Of a stretch of DNA of 10,628 nt, positions 1-8,456 are shown piece after piece. Both the position numbers and the translations under genes were made by a program. Positions within the stretch are counted from its first letter, which is position 1, and every line of letters begins with the position of its first letter. The notes beneath the pieces were generated by a model. It had not been told where the DNA came from. It searched no databases and saw only the letters and a program-made list of their open reading frames with translations. The DNA comes from an uncultured Selenomonadaceae bacterium (GTDB lineage: Bacteria > Bacillota > Negativicutes > Selenomonadales > Selenomonadaceae): positions 1 to 10,628 of the forward strand of contig CAJOQC010000219.1 of the NCBI GenBank assembly GCA_905236785.1, given 5' to 3'.

Positions 1-1
1 A

Positions 2-37
2 CGTGCCGAAGGCGCGACTGTAGCCTGCGAAGCAGGC
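2..37. repeat. Two GAA-triloop hairpins at left edge, likely part of a dispersed repeat
   Basis: Two short hairpins stand side by side. In the first, bases 2-7 pair with 11-16 around GAA, with one T-G wobble when read on the plus strand. In the second, GCCTGC (23-28) pairs perfectly with GCAGGC (32-37) around GAA. They lead straight into the long AT-rich palindrome at 40-79, so the three probably form one structured element that continues off the left edge. One plus-strand frame through 2-46 is open up to a TAG at 44-46, so the tail of an upstream gene cannot be excluded. Membership in a repeat family is inferred from the structure only. Confidence 0.5.
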
Positions 38-39
38 GT

Positions 40-79
40 ATCTTAGATAAAAATTTTACTTAAAATTTTTATCTAAGAT
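40..79. terminator. 19-bp perfect palindrome beyond the pyr operon; possible transcript end
   Basis: Bases 40-58 are the exact reverse complement of 61-79, leaving only CT between them. This gives a nearly pure A/T stem of 19 bp. It lies about 110 bases beyond the pyrD stop and 30 bases beyond the stop of the small ORF at 109-186, where the operon transcript would be expected to end. Neither strand has a clean run of T after the stem, so it is not a textbook intrinsic terminator. It may instead protect a processed 3' end or simply be part of the repeat at 2-37. Confidence 0.45.
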
Positions 80-108
80 TAGTATTAGAGCTTACCTTAA
101 GAGTAGTG

Positions 109-186
109 TCATTCAGTAAACCAATCATCCCAAAAGGTATAAGCGCAAGCCAAAAATATCAACAGCCACAAAAACAAATCGCTCAA
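109..186 (-). CDS. Putative 25-residue single-pass membrane microprotein downstream of pyrD
   Basis: I do not recognise this small ORF as a known family. It starts at TTG (186-184), two bases after the pyrD stop (191-189), and ends with TGA at 111-109. The peptide has a short polar start (MSD), a hydrophobic core LFLWLLIFLACAYTFW (about residues 4-19), then an acidic aromatic tail with two Asp and one Glu. That layout fits one membrane helix. An SD-like stretch AAGGAAGG (203-196), inside the end of pyrD, lies 9 bases before the TTG. The stop-NN-TTG geometry is the same as at the carA/carB junction, and TTG is the usual start in this operon. It would be translated from the pyr transcript, just before the palindrome at 40-79. 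It could be a chance ORF; at 25 codons, only conservation or expression data would settle it. Confidence 0.4.
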   Translation of the reverse strand: MSDLFLWLLIFLACAYTFWDDWFTE

Positions 187-188
187 GT

Positions 189-1121
189 TTACATTCCTTC
201 CTTAGGCACGGCAAGCGTCCCCGTCAACTCGCCGATGCTTGCCAAATTGCGCTCGCGCAAATACTTTTGCAAACCGACGACGATTTTCATGGTTACGCCG
301 GGGTCGGAGAAATTTGCCGTGCCTACAGCAACCGCCCTTGCCCCCGCTATGAAAAATTTTGCGGCATCTTCCGCCTTCGTTATGCCGCCCATGCCGATTA
401 TGGGGATTTTCACCGTTTTGTAGGCTTCATGCACCATGTAAAGAGCCACGGGCAACACCGCCGCCCCCGAAAGGCCGCCGGTTACGTTGCCCAAAATCGG
501 CTGTCGCGTTTCAATGTCAATATCCATGCCGATAAGCGTGTTGATAAGGCTAAGGGCATCCGCCCCGGCATCTTCTGCCGCCTTGGCGGTTATTTTTATA
601 TCCGTTACATTTGGGGAAAGTTTCACGATTACCGGCTTTTTTGTGTTTTTCTTCACCGCCTCGGTTACGGAAAAAAGAGCCTTGGGGTCTGTGCCGAAAA
701 CAATGCCGCCGTCTTTAACGTTGGGGCAGGAAACATTAACCTCAAGGGCATCAACGCCGTCAACGTCGAGGATTTTGGCTAGTTCGCCGTATTCATCAGC
801 CGCGCTTGCCGAAATGTTGACTATGATGTTTGTGGGCAATTTTTTTATGCGGGGCAAAATGTTCTCTATGAAATACTCCGCGCCGGGGTTTTGCAAACCG
901 ATGGAGTTTAACATTCCCGCCGGAGTTTCCGCCACGCGAACGCCCTTGTTGCCGCGACGCGGTTTTAGAGTCGTCCCCTTCACCGTAACGCCGCCCAATT
1001 TGGCAAAATCCACAAAATCGGCAAATTCTTCGCCGTAGCCGAATGTGCCGGAGGCGGCAAGAACGGGAGTGTTAAGGGTTAAATCGGCGATTTTTACGCA
1101 CAGGGAATTGTCCTTATTCAT
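189..1121 (-). CDS. pyrD: Dihydroorotate dehydrogenase B, NAD-dependent, catalytic (FMN) subunit
   Basis: This protein oxidises dihydroorotate to orotate, the fourth step of UMP synthesis, in the cytoplasm. It is a class 1B enzyme that passes electrons through PyrK to NAD+. The 310 residues match the usual length. The N-terminal ASGTFGYG segment (about 23-30), Lys48 in VKGTT, and NVSCPNV with the class 1 catalytic cysteine at Cys132 are all present. So are the VIVKLSPNV strand and the FMN phosphate-binding GMGGI and AVGTAN segments near the C-terminus. The start is ATG at 1121, preceded by GGAGG (1133-1129) at 7 bases. The longer reading from 1142 would begin with a TTG that lacks this support. 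Its ATGA overlaps the pyrK stop by 4 bases, implying coupled synthesis of the two subunits. It is the only gene of the operon with an ATG start. Confidence 0.96.
   Translation of the reverse strand: MNKDNSLCVKIADLTLNTPVLAASGTFGYGEEFADFVDFAKLGGVTVKGTTLKPRRGNKGVRVAETPAGMLNSIGLQNPGAEYFIENILPRIKKLPTNIIVNISASAADEYGELAKILDVDGVDALEVNVSCPNVKDGGIVFGTDPKALFSVTEAVKKNTKKPVIVKLSPNVTDIKITAKAAEDAGADALSLINTLIGMDIDIETRQPILGNVTGGLSGAAVLPVALYMVHEAYKTVKIPIIGMGGITKAEDAAKFFIAGARAVAVGTANFSDPGVTMKIVVGLQKYLRERNLASIGELTGTLAVPKEGM
195..203 (-). promoter_or_regulatory. SD-like site for the small ORF behind pyrD
   Basis: On the minus strand AAGGAAGGA falls within the last codons of pyrD and just before its TAA. From its second AAGGA the spacing to the TTG at 186 is 8 bases, matching the spacing of the other genes here. 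It is the main reason to treat the 25-codon ORF as possibly translated. A purine-rich pyrD C-terminus (Lys-Glu-Gly) could produce it by chance. Confidence 0.4.
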
Positions 1122-1876
1122 GCCCACACCTCCTGCGCCCAAAACACCGGCCCGTCTTGGCAGACTTTCTTTTGCCGCCCGTCCGCCATATCAACCGAGC
1201 ATGAAAGACACGCGCCCAAGCCGCAGGCCATGCGCCGCTCCAAGGAAACTTGGCAAGGCAAATCGTTGTCCTTTGCGATTTTTGCGGCAAGTTGCATCAT
1301 GGTGGGCGGCCCGCAAGCGATTAAACAATCGTAGCTGTTCTTGGTCAAAATTTGCGGCAGCATATCGATGGCAAAACCCTGCTCGCCCATTGTGCCGTCG
1401 TCGGTGGTAACGTAAAGATTTTTCACATAAGGCTTAAAAAGGCTCGTCCAAAACATTTCCGAGGCGGTACGACCGCCCATTAAAACGTCGGACTGTTCAA
1501 CGCATTTGGCGTAGTACAAAAGGGGGGCAAGCCCCAACCCGCCGCCGATAATCAAAGGACGCACCGCCTTCAGCGTGAAACTGCTGCCCAAAGGGCCCAA
1601 TGTATTTACGCAGTCGCCCGAAGTGAGGGCGGTCAGCTTTTTTGTGCCGCCGCCTATTTGCCGATAGATTATGGAAATCGTCCCCTTGCCGAGATCCACG
1701 TCGGCTATCCCCAACGGGCGACGCAACAGCATAGCCCCGTCGGCTATACGGAGCATGACAAACATACCCGGCTCTGCTTCGTAGGCAATTTTCGGGGCGC
1801 AAACCGTCAACATATAAACATTTTGCGCCAACTGCCGCTGGGATATGACTTCGGCTTCCGTTACGGATTTAGGCAA
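1118..1876 (-). CDS. pyrK: Dihydroorotate dehydrogenase B, electron transfer subunit
   Basis: PyrK partners with PyrD and carries electrons from FMN through a [2Fe-2S] cluster and FAD to NAD+. The 252 residues are close to the usual 255 or so. The N-terminal ferredoxin-reductase-like barrel holds the FAD motif [10 protein letters not shown], followed by a nucleotide-binding half starting [11 protein letters not shown]. The C-terminal cluster ligands are Cys218, Cys223, Cys226 and Cys239 (C-x4-C-x2-C-x12-C), typical of PyrK. I place the start at TTG 1876, because GGAGGTGA (1889-1882) sits just ahead of it. The ATG at 1897 has no SD, and the open frame back to 2002 is only carB read in another frame. 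The gene overlaps the end of carB by 8 bases and pyrD by 4. Slightly odd: the FAD motif has Gly where many relatives have Ser (RRPIS). Confidence 0.93.
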   Translation of the reverse strand: MPKSVTEAEVISQRQLAQNVYMLTVCAPKIAYEAEPGMFVMLRIADGAMLLRRPLGIADVDLGKGTISIIYRQIGGGTKKLTALTSGDCVNTLGPLGSSFTLKAVRPLIIGGGLGLAPLLYYAKCVEQSDVLMGGRTASEMFWTSLFKPYVKNLYVTTDDGTMGEQGFAIDMLPQILTKNSYDCLIACGPPTMMQLAAKIAKDNDLPCQVSLERRMACGLGACLSCSVDMADGRQKKVCQDGPVFWAQEVWA

Positions 1877-4800
1877 GGTCGTCACCTCCGCCGACATAAT
1901 CTTGAATGGATAGGGAATACACCAAACGCCTGTCGCGCATAAAGGACAACACCCGCAAAACTTCCCACGCCGTATCAAGGGACGTAAGGCAGGGGATGCC
2001 ATGCTCCACGGTGGCGCGACGAATACGGAAACCGTCCCGACGGACGTGTTGACCTTGGGTAAGTGTGTTAATGACCATGTGAATTTTGCCCATGGTTATC
2101 ATCTTTATGATGTCGGCGCTTTTTTCATGCACCTTGCCCACCACTTCGGCGGCGATGCCAACGGCCTGCAACGCCTTGGCAGTCCCGGCCGTGGCCACAA
2201 GATGAAATCCTATCTCGGAAAAAGCCTTCGCCAGTTGCAAAAGCTCCTTTTTGTCCTTGTCTGCCACCGTGAACAATATCGAGCCGCCCGTGGGGACATG
2301 AGTTCCCGCTCCGGTTATGGCCTTATAGAGGGCGCGGGCGTAATGGTAATCAATGCCCATTACTTCGCCCGTCGATTTCATCTCCGGCCCTAAGGCAATG
2401 TCAACGTCCTGCATTTTGGCAAAACTAAACACCGGGGCTTTCACCGCCACATAAGGCTTTGGCTCAATCATTCCCGTCGGGCAGCCAAGTTCTTTAAGAG
2501 TTTCGCCCATGGCCGCATGGGTTGCCAAATTTACCATTTTGACGTCGGTTACTTTGCTCAAAAACGGCACGGTGCGGCTTGAACGCGGGTTTACTTCGAT
2601 GATGTACACTTCGCCGTTTGCCACTACGAATTGAATGTTCAAAAGCCCCTTGACCTTCAGCGCGGCGGCAAGACGCTTGGTGTAATCAATGATGGTGTAA
2701 ATAATTTTGGCGTGGAGTGTCTGAGGCGGATAAACGGCAATGCTGTCGCCGGAATGAACCCCCGCCCGCTCAACGTGTTCCATTATGCCGGGAATCATAA
2801 CGCTTTCTCCGTCGGAAATAGCATCAACTTCCACTTCCGTGCCTTCCATGTACCTATCAACAAGAACAGGGTGGTCGGGAGTTACTTTCACGGCGCGGCT
2901 CATATAATCCTTTAGTTCGTTTTCGTTGTAAACAATTTCCATGGCGCGCCCGCCCAAAACGTAAGAAGGGCGAACCATTACCGGGTAACCGATTTTCGCC
3001 GCGCCTTCTATGGCCTCGTCAAGGTTGGTGACGCTCGTTCCTTGGGGCCTTGGGATTTTAGTTGCCGTAAGTACCTCGTCAAATCTTTCCCTGTCTTCGG
3101 CGCGGTCAATATCATCAACGGAAGTGCCGAAAATTTTTACGCCGGCTTTAGCCAAGGAGGATGCCAAGTTTATGGCCGTTTGCCCGCCAAACTGAACGAT
3201 AACCCCGTCGGGCTTTTCCTTGTCGATGATGTTAAGCACGTCCTCGGGGGTCAAAGGCTCAAAGTACAGGCGATCGGACACGTCAAAGTCCGTGCTGACG
3301 GTTTCGGGGTTATTGTTGATGATTATGGCTTCAATGCCCATTTCCCGCAATGCCCATACGCAATGAACGGAACAATAATCAAATTCAACCCCCTGCCCGA
3401 TGCGAATGGGGCCGCTGCCCAAAACCACGACTTTTTTCGCCGAGGAAACTTCCACTTCGTCCTCTTGAGCGGCAAAGGTGGAATAATAATAGGGCGTGGC
3501 GGCGGCAAATTCGGCGGCGCAGGTATCAACCATTTTGTAACAAGGCAAAATGCCCCATGATTTTCTTTGCGCCCGTATATCGTCGGTGGATTTACCCGTA
3601 AGTTCGGCTATGGAACGGTCGGCAAGACCCGTTCTTTTGGCTGTTTGCAACAACTCCGCCGTCAGTTCTTCGCCTGTTAAACGCAGTTCCGTATCGGTGA
3701 TGTTCTTTATCTTCCGCAAGAACCATTTATCAATTTTCGTCGCGTCATGCACATCTTCAATATCCGCAATGCCGCGCCTAAAGGCTTCGGCGATAACAAA
3801 AAGCCGTTCGTCGTTTATGCGGGCAATGTGTCGTTTTAGTTTGGCATCGTCCCATTGGGCGATTTTTTCCATGTACAAACGGTGAACGCCGATTTCAAGG
3901 GAACGCACCGCCTTAAGAAGTGCTCCTTCAAAGTTGCGGTCAATGCTCATGACTTCGCCGGTGGCCTTCATCTGCGTACCCAAGGTGCGATCGGCCCAGA
4001 CGAATTTGTCAAACGGCCAACGGGGGAATTTGACTACGCAATAGTCAAGAGCGGGTTCAAAACAGGCTTTGGTCTTTTTCGTGACGGCGTTTTCGATTTC
4101 GTCCAAGGTGAAACCCACGGCGATTTTTGCGGACACTTTGGCTATGGGGTAGCCGGTGGCCTTGGAGGCAAGAGCGGAAGAACGGCTGACCCGTGGGTTT
4201 ACTTCGATAACATAATATTTATCGCTGTTGGGGTCTAAGGCATACTGCGCGTTGCACCCGCCTTCGATGCCAAGGGCGCGAATTATCCGCAAGGATGCGC
4301 TTCTTAACATTTGATATTCATGATCTGTTAGGGTTTGGCTTGGGGCGACCACTATGCTGTCGCCGGTATGAACTCCCACGGGGTCAAGGTTTTCCATGTT
4401 GCAGACGGTAATGCAGTTGTCCGCGCCGTCGCGCATCACTTCGTACTCGATTTCCTTAAATCCGGCGACGCTTCTTTCGATAAGCACCTGCCCAATCATT
4501 GAGTACTTTAAGCCCTTAATTACAATTTCCGTCAGTTCCTCTTCGTTTTCGGCGATGCCGCCCCCTGTGCCGCCCATGGTGTACGCCGGGCGCACGATTA
4601 ACGGGTAGCCGATTTGCGCGGCAAACTCCACCGCCGACTCCACGTCCTCAACAATGGTGCTTTCGGGGATAGGCTCGCCGATTTTCTCCATGGTTTCCTT
4701 AAAAAGTTCCCGATCCTCGGCTTTTTTTATGGCCGCCAGCGGCGTTCCCAAAAGTTCCACGTTGTACTTTTGAAGCGCGCCACACTCCGAGAGTTGCACC

Positions 4801-5096
4801 GCCAAATTTAAGCCCGCCTGGCCGCCCAAGGTGGCCAAAAGTCCGTCGGGGCGTTCCTTGGCGATAATTTCTTCCAAAAAAGCCGCCGTCAACGGCTCAA
4901 TATAAACCCTGTCGGCAATATGAGTATCGGTCATTATGGTGGCGGGGTTCGAGTTTACCAAGACAACCGTTAGCCCTTCTTCGCGAAGGGCGCGGCAAGC
5001 CTGAGAGCCTGCGTAATCAAATTCGGCGGCCTGACCTATGATGATTGGCCCTGAGCCTATGACCATGACCTTGTGCAAATTTTTCTTCTTCGGCAA
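1869..5096 (-). CDS. carB: Carbamoyl-phosphate synthase, large (ammonia-using) subunit
   Basis: CarB uses ammonia delivered by CarA, bicarbonate and two ATP to make carbamoyl phosphate for PyrB. The 1075-residue protein has the full duplicated layout. The first ATP-grasp half opens with [20 protein letters not shown], and the second opens with [19 protein letters not shown] around residue 560. A C-terminal MGS-like allosteric domain carries ATAGTAKAL and INTLTQG, followed by an RRDGFRIRR stretch typical of Bacillota CarB. The start is TTG 5096. AAGGGGG (5110-5104) sits 7 bases ahead, while the TTG at 5126 has only a weak SD. It begins two bases after the carA stop and ends inside pyrK. Since it is placed between pyr genes, it presumably serves pyrimidine synthesis first. 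A separate arginine-linked copy elsewhere cannot be excluded. Confidence 0.97.
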   Translation of the reverse strand: MPKKKNLHKVMVIGSGPIIIGQAAEFDYAGSQACRALREEGLTVVLVNSNPATIMTDTHIADRVYIEPLTAAFLEEIIAKERPDGLLATLGGQAGLNLAVQLSECGALQKYNVELLGTPLAAIKKAEDRELFKETMEKIGEPIPESTIVEDVESAVEFAAQIGYPLIVRPAYTMGGTGGGIAENEEELTEIVIKGLKYSMIGQVLIERSVAGFKEIEYEVMRDGADNCITVCNMENLDPVGVHTGDSIVVAPSQTLTDHEYQMLRSASLRIIRALGIEGGCNAQYALDPNSDKYYVIEVNPRVSRSSALASKATGYPIAKVSAKIAVGFTLDEIENAVTKKTKACFEPALDYCVVKFPRWPFDKFVWADRTLGTQMKATGEVMSIDRNFEGALLKAVRSLEIGVHRLYMEKIAQWDDAKLKRHIARINDERLFVIAEAFRRGIADIEDVHDATKIDKWFLRKIKNITDTELRLTGEELTAELLQTAKRTGLADRSIAELTGKSTDDIRAQRKSWGILPCYKMVDTCAAEFAAATPYYYSTFAAQEDEVEVSSAKKVVVLGSGPIRIGQGVEFDYCSVHCVWALREMGIEAIIINNNPETVSTDFDVSDRLYFEPLTPEDVLNIIDKEKPDGVIVQFGGQTAINLASSLAKAGVKIFGTSVDDIDRAEDRERFDEVLTATKIPRPQGTSVTNLDEAIEGAAKIGYPVMVRPSYVLGGRAMEIVYNENELKDYMSRAVKVTPDHPVLVDRYMEGTEVEVDAISDGESVMIPGIMEHVERAGVHSGDSIAVYPPQTLHAKIIYTIIDYTKRLAAALKVKGLLNIQFVVANGEVYIIEVNPRSSRTVPFLSKVTDVKMVNLATHAAMGETLKELGCPTGMIEPKPYVAVKAPVFSFAKMQDVDIALGPEMKSTGEVMGIDYHYARALYKAITGAGTHVPTGGSILFTVADKDKKELLQLAKAFSEIGFHLVATAGTAKALQAVGIAAEVVGKVHEKSADIIKMITMGKIHMVINTLTQGQHVRRDGFRIRRATVEHGIPCLTSLDTAWEVLRVLSFMRDRRLVYSLSIQDYVGGGDDLA
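1882..1889 (-). promoter_or_regulatory. SD that fixes the pyrK start
   Basis: GGAGGTGA on the minus strand lies inside the last codons of carB. It is 8 bases (from GGAGG) before the TTG at 1876, so translation of pyrK is expected to depend on ribosomes finishing carB. It overlaps in-frame codons that follow the ATG at 1897, which argues against that ATG as the start. Confidence 0.75.
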
Positions 5097-5098
5097 CC

Positions 5099-6178
5099 TT
5101 ATTCCCCCTTTTTCAGCAACTGCCAAAACTCGTCGAAAAGATACATATTATCGTCAGGCCCCGGGGATGCTTCCGGGTGATACTGCACGGAGAATATGGG
5201 CAATTCTTCATGGCGCATCCCTTCCACTGTGCCGTCGTTAACCGACACATGGGTTACGGCGAGGGGCAACCCCGCCAGGGATTTCTCGTCCACCGCATAG
5301 CCATGGTTTTGGGAAGAAATATGCACCCGCCCGGTTTTTAAGTCTTTAACCGGCTGATTGGAGCCGCGGTGACCGAATTTCAATTTGTAGGTGTCCGCGC
5401 CCATGGCAAGAGCCAAAAGCTGATGCCCCAAACAGATGCCGAACATGGGAAGATTTCCCTTTTCGATGATTTTCTTTACTTCGCCTATCACCTGCGGCAC
5501 GTCCTTGGGGTCGCCGGGGCCGTTTGACAAAAAGATGCCATCGGGGTTGGCGGCAAAAATTTCTTCCGCTTTGGTTTCGGCGGGGAAAACCGTCAATTTG
5601 CAGCCGAGGTTTTTTAGCGAGTTTAGTATATTTTGCTTAACGCCAAAATCCATAACCGCCACATGGGGGGCGTTGTCCGTTGCGCCCTCCATCACATACG
5701 GCTCTTTGACGGTTACTTTTTTTACGACTTCCCTTTCAATGGGGCAGGACATAAGTTCATCAATTTTATCTTGGATTTCGTCATCCTTCACAATAACGCC
5801 CTTCATTGTACCCGCCGAGCGTATTTTTCTTGTTATGGCGCGGGTGTCCGTGTTATAAAGGCAAGGAATGTTCTCGCGGCGCAAAAAATCGCGCAAATTG
5901 TTTTCGTTGCGCCAATTACTGCCCTCGTTGCACAATTCGCCGATGACAAAACCGCCCACAAATGACTTTTTCGCCTGCATGAAAATTTCGTTAGTGCCGT
6001 AATTGCCCACCATGGGATATGTCAACGTAACAATTTGCGAACAATAGGACGGGTCGGTGAGTATCTCCTGATAACCCGTCATGCCGGTGTTAAACACAAC
6101 TTCACCCGTCGCCGCAAGGTTCTCCGTCAGTTCCCCCGTAAAAACGCTGCCGTCCTCCAAAATCAATTTTCCCTTCAA
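5099..6178 (-). CDS. carA: Carbamoyl-phosphate synthase, small (glutaminase) subunit
   Basis: CarA hydrolyses glutamine and channels the ammonia to CarB. The 359 residues match the family. The N-terminal CarA-specific domain (about 1-150) starts [15 protein letters not shown] class I glutamine amidotransferase domain follows, with the nucleophile Cys249 in GICLGHQ and the His334/Glu336 pair in [10 protein letters not shown], so the triad is intact. The start is TTG 6178, preceded by GGGAGGTG (6193-6186) with 9 bases between GGAGG and the TTG. No alternative ATG lies near. Its TTGA start overlaps the pyrC stop by 4 bases, and the stop is two bases before carB. This fits tightly coupled, near-equal synthesis of the two subunits. 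Confidence 0.97.
   Translation of the reverse strand: MKGKLILEDGSVFTGELTENLAATGEVVFNTGMTGYQEILTDPSYCSQIVTLTYPMVGNYGTNEIFMQAKKSFVGGFVIGELCNEGSNWRNENNLRDFLRRENIPCLYNTDTRAITRKIRSAGTMKGVIVKDDEIQDKIDELMSCPIEREVVKKVTVKEPYVMEGATDNAPHVAVMDFGVKQNILNSLKNLGCKLTVFPAETKAEEIFAANPDGIFLSNGPGDPKDVPQVIGEVKKIIEKGNLPMFGICLGHQLLALAMGADTYKLKFGHRGSNQPVKDLKTGRVHISSQNHGYAVDEKSLAGLPLAVTHVSVNDGTVEGMRHEELPIFSVQYHPEASPGPDDNMYLFDEFWQLLKKGE
5104..5110 (-). promoter_or_regulatory. SD that fixes the carB start
   Basis: AAGGGGG on the minus strand, within the last codons of carA, lies 7 bases before TTG 5096. It supports a start at the conserved PKKKN N-terminus rather than the in-frame TTG ten codons upstream. Confidence 0.7.
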
Positions 6179-7482
6179 GCCTTCGCACCTCCCGTTATTT
6201 TTCCGTCCTTCATCACGATGCGGCCGCCGACGATTGTCAAAACTGCCTTGCCCTTCATTTTCTTGCCGTCAAATGGCGAATATTTGCATTTTGTGTAAAA
6301 ATCCTTTGCCCGCGCCGTCCAATCAAGTTCCGTGTCAACGACGGCAATATCCGCCGCCGCGCCCACAGAAAGAGTGCCGCCCGCAAGATTAAATATTTTG
6401 GCCGGGTTGAGGCTCATTTTTTCCGCCAACTCCGTCAAAGTCAGCTTGCCGGTATGATAAAAATCCGTCAGCATAACCGCAAGGGAAGTTTCAAGCCCCG
6501 GAAAACCGCTGGGCGCGTATATATATTCGCGGTCTTTCTCTTCGTTTGCATGGGGGGAATGATCCGTTACGATAATATCAATCGTCCCGTCTTTAAGGGC
6601 GGCAAAAAGAGCTTCGGCGTCATTTTTGCTCCTTAACGGGGGATTTATTTTTGTCGCCGTGTCGGTTAAATTAACCATGTCATCGGTAAGGGTCAGATGT
6701 TGGGGCGTAACCTCCGCCGTCACCTTCACCCCGCGTTTTTTTGCTTCCCGTACAAAATTTGCGCCGACGGCCGTGCTTATATGCGCCACATGGACTTTTG
6801 CCCCTGCGTATTCGGCCAGCAAAATGTCGCGCATAATCGCGATGTCCTCCGCCACCGTAGGCCGCCCCTTCACGCCCAGCAACGCGCTTTTTAAGCCCTC
6901 GTTCATTACGCCGCCTTCCACGAGGGTTGTTTCCTCTTCATGGTTTATTATTATCTTGTCGAAGGGTTTTATATACGAAAAGGCGTTTAGCATCATTTTG
7001 GCCGAATCGATAAAATGTCCGTCGTCGGAAAAGGCCGCCGCCCCCGCCGCCGCCATATCTCCCATTTCGGCAAGTTCTTCGCCCTTTTGCCCTTTTGTCA
7101 CTGCGCCGATTATTTCAATATTTGCCAAATTCGCCTCGGCGGCGCGTTTTTTTAGGCCGCGCACCAAGGCCGCGTTATCAACGACGGGGCTTGTGTTCGG
7201 CATTGTGGCCACGCGGGTAAAACCTCCGGCAACGGCCGCCATGCCGCCGCTTACAAAGTCTTCTTTGGCCTCTTGCCCCGGTTCGCGCAGGTGGACGTGC
7301 ATATCAATAAGCCCGGGGAGTATGACTTTGTCAGTCGCGTCGATAATTTGCGTTTCTTCGTCGGCTACTGTAATATCTTCGCCTATGGCGGCGATTTTAC
7401 CGTTTTCCGCAAGCAAATCCATTTTGCCGTCAATTTTGTTGGCGGGGTCGATAATCCGCCCGTTTTTTAGCAGTATTTTCAA
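6175..7482 (-). CDS. pyrC: Dihydroorotase
   Basis: PyrC is a zinc amidohydrolase that closes carbamoyl aspartate to dihydroorotate. The 435-residue length is that of the class I (Bacillus/Aquifex) type rather than the shorter E. coli type. Metal ligands are in place: His62 and His64 in DMHVHLREPG, an Asp at about 153 in FSDDGH, His181 in INHEEE, His234 in HVAHIS, and Asp307 in TDHSPHA. In this class an Asp takes the place of the carbamylated lysine found in the class II (E. coli) type. The start is TTG 7482, with GGAGG (7494-7490) 7 bases ahead and no competing ATG. The TTGA at 7482-7479 overlaps the pyrB stop by 4 bases, and the gene's own stop overlaps the carA start in the same way. A 299-codon open frame on the opposite strand is a shadow. 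Confidence 0.96.
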   Translation of the reverse strand: MKILLKNGRIIDPANKIDGKMDLLAENGKIAAIGEDITVADEETQIIDATDKVILPGLIDMHVHLREPGQEAKEDFVSGGMAAVAGGFTRVATMPNTSPVVDNAALVRGLKKRAAEANLANIEIIGAVTKGQKGEELAEMGDMAAAGAAAFSDDGHFIDSAKMMLNAFSYIKPFDKIIINHEEETTLVEGGVMNEGLKSALLGVKGRPTVAEDIAIMRDILLAEYAGAKVHVAHISTAVGANFVREAKKRGVKVTAEVTPQHLTLTDDMVNLTDTATKINPPLRSKNDAEALFAALKDGTIDIIVTDHSPHANEEKDREYIYAPSGFPGLETSLAVMLTDFYHTGKLTLTELAEKMSLNPAKIFNLAGGTLSVGAAADIAVVDTELDWTARAKDFYTKCKYSPFDGKKMKGKAVLTIVGGRIVMKDGKITGGAKA

Positions 7483-8423
7483 TTTTCTTCCTCCGCCAAT
7501 ATCAGTTTATAAAGAGCCATTCTGACTGCCGCGCCGTTGGTTACTTCCTTTTGAATGAAGGAGTTTTCGCAATAGGCAACGTCGGCTGAAATTTCCCAGC
7601 CCTTGTTCATAGGTCCGGGGTGCAGGAGAATGACATCATCTTTGCAAAGAGCAAGCCTTTCTTTGTTCAGCCCGTAAACTCGCGCATACTCGCGGGTAGA
7701 GGGGAAAAGGCCGCCTTTCATTCGCTCGGTCTGTATTCTTAGTACCTCCACCGCATCGGCATCCCTTAGGGCATCTTCAACGTTATCGTGAACCGTTACC
7801 CTTGTATCCTTTGCCAAAAAACGCGGCAAAAGAGTGCTTGGCCCTGCAACATGAATATCAATGCCCATTTTGCTCATGCCTTCTATGTCGCTTCTTGCCA
7901 CGCGACTGTGGAGAATGTCGCCGACAATGGCCACCTTCAGCCCTTGCAGTCGGTGTTTTATTTCCCTTATGGTGAAGAGGTTAAGCAGCCCTTGAGAAGG
8001 ATGAGCGTGCGCTCCGTCGCCGGCGTTTATAATGACGGGGCGGGCGATTTTGGCGGCGCATTCGGCCGCGCCTTCGGCCTTATGGCGCATCACTATCGCG
8101 TCAACTCCCATGGCCTCGACCGTATAGAGGGTGTCCCGCAAACTTTCGCCTTTAACGACGCTGCTCGTGGCGGCGGTGATGTTCACCACGTCCGCACCCA
8201 AATACTTGCCGGCCAATTCAAAGGAAGTGCGGGTTCTTGTGCTTGGCTCGAAAAAAAGGGTAACAATGGATTTGCCGCTTAATATCGGCAATTTCTTGTT
8301 GTTGCCCCCGATTATTTTTTTCATGTGAATGGCGGTATCCAAAATCAAATTTATCTCATCCGCCGAAAAATCCGAAAGTGCCAAAACATTTTTTCCCCGC
8401 AGGGAAATTTTGTTTTCTGCCAA
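7479..8423 (-). CDS. pyrB: Aspartate carbamoyltransferase, catalytic subunit
   Basis: PyrB transfers the carbamoyl group to aspartate, the committed step of pyrimidine synthesis. The 314 residues have the carbamoyl-phosphate-binding FFEPSTRTRTSFE (about 57-69), a KGESLRDT loop, HPSQGLLNLFTI at the domain interface and the aspartate-domain HPGPMNKG. No regulatory subunit gene (pyrI) is next to it, so an unregulated trimer of the Bacillus kind is likely. The frame is open to a GTG at 8432, but that GTG lies inside the SD (AGGAAAGGTGA, 8439-8429). I therefore place the start at TTG 8423, eight bases after AAAGG. This is the first gene of the operon and overlaps pyrC by 4 bases. An odd detail is a run of seven T (8428-8422) that runs into the start codon. 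Confidence 0.95.
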   Translation of the reverse strand: MAENKISLRGKNVLALSDFSADEINLILDTAIHMKKIIGGNNKKLPILSGKSIVTLFFEPSTRTRTSFELAGKYLGADVVNITAATSSVVKGESLRDTLYTVEAMGVDAIVMRHKAEGAAECAAKIARPVIINAGDGAHAHPSQGLLNLFTIREIKHRLQGLKVAIVGDILHSRVARSDIEGMSKMGIDIHVAGPSTLLPRFLAKDTRVTVHDNVEDALRDADAVEVLRIQTERMKGGLFPSTREYARVYGLNKERLALCKDDVILLHPGPMNKGWEISADVAYCENSFIQKEVTNGAAVRMALYKLILAEEEN

Positions 8424-8428
8424 AAAAA

Positions 8429-8439
8429 TCACCTTTCCT
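8429..8439 (-). promoter_or_regulatory. SD that fixes the pyrB start
   Basis: AGGAAAGGTGA on the minus strand contains the GTG at 8432-8430, so that GTG cannot use it. The TTG at 8423 lies 8 bases past AAAGG, which is the spacing of the other genes in the operon. Confidence 0.7.
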
Positions 8440-8456
8440 ATAAGACAGTGCCGTCA

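Noticed and set aside
106..423. 105-codon plus-strand frame at the left
   Set aside because: Most of it is antisense to pyrD, and the rest overlaps the small minus-strand ORF. It has no family motif.
267..1038. Plus-strand open frames opposite pyrD (171 and 183 codons)
   Set aside because: They are antisense to intact pyrD, overlap each other in different frames, and show no domain or RBS.
1877..2002. N-terminal extension of pyrK back to 2002
   Set aside because: The extra residues are carB read in another frame, with no SD at the distant start; the TTG at 1876 has GGAGGTGA ahead.
6626..7525. 299-codon open frame on the plus strand opposite pyrC
   Set aside because: It lies almost wholly antisense to a complete, motif-rich dihydroorotase, its translation is Ser/Ala/Pro-rich with no recognisable domain, and no SD precedes it. 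It results from codon bias.
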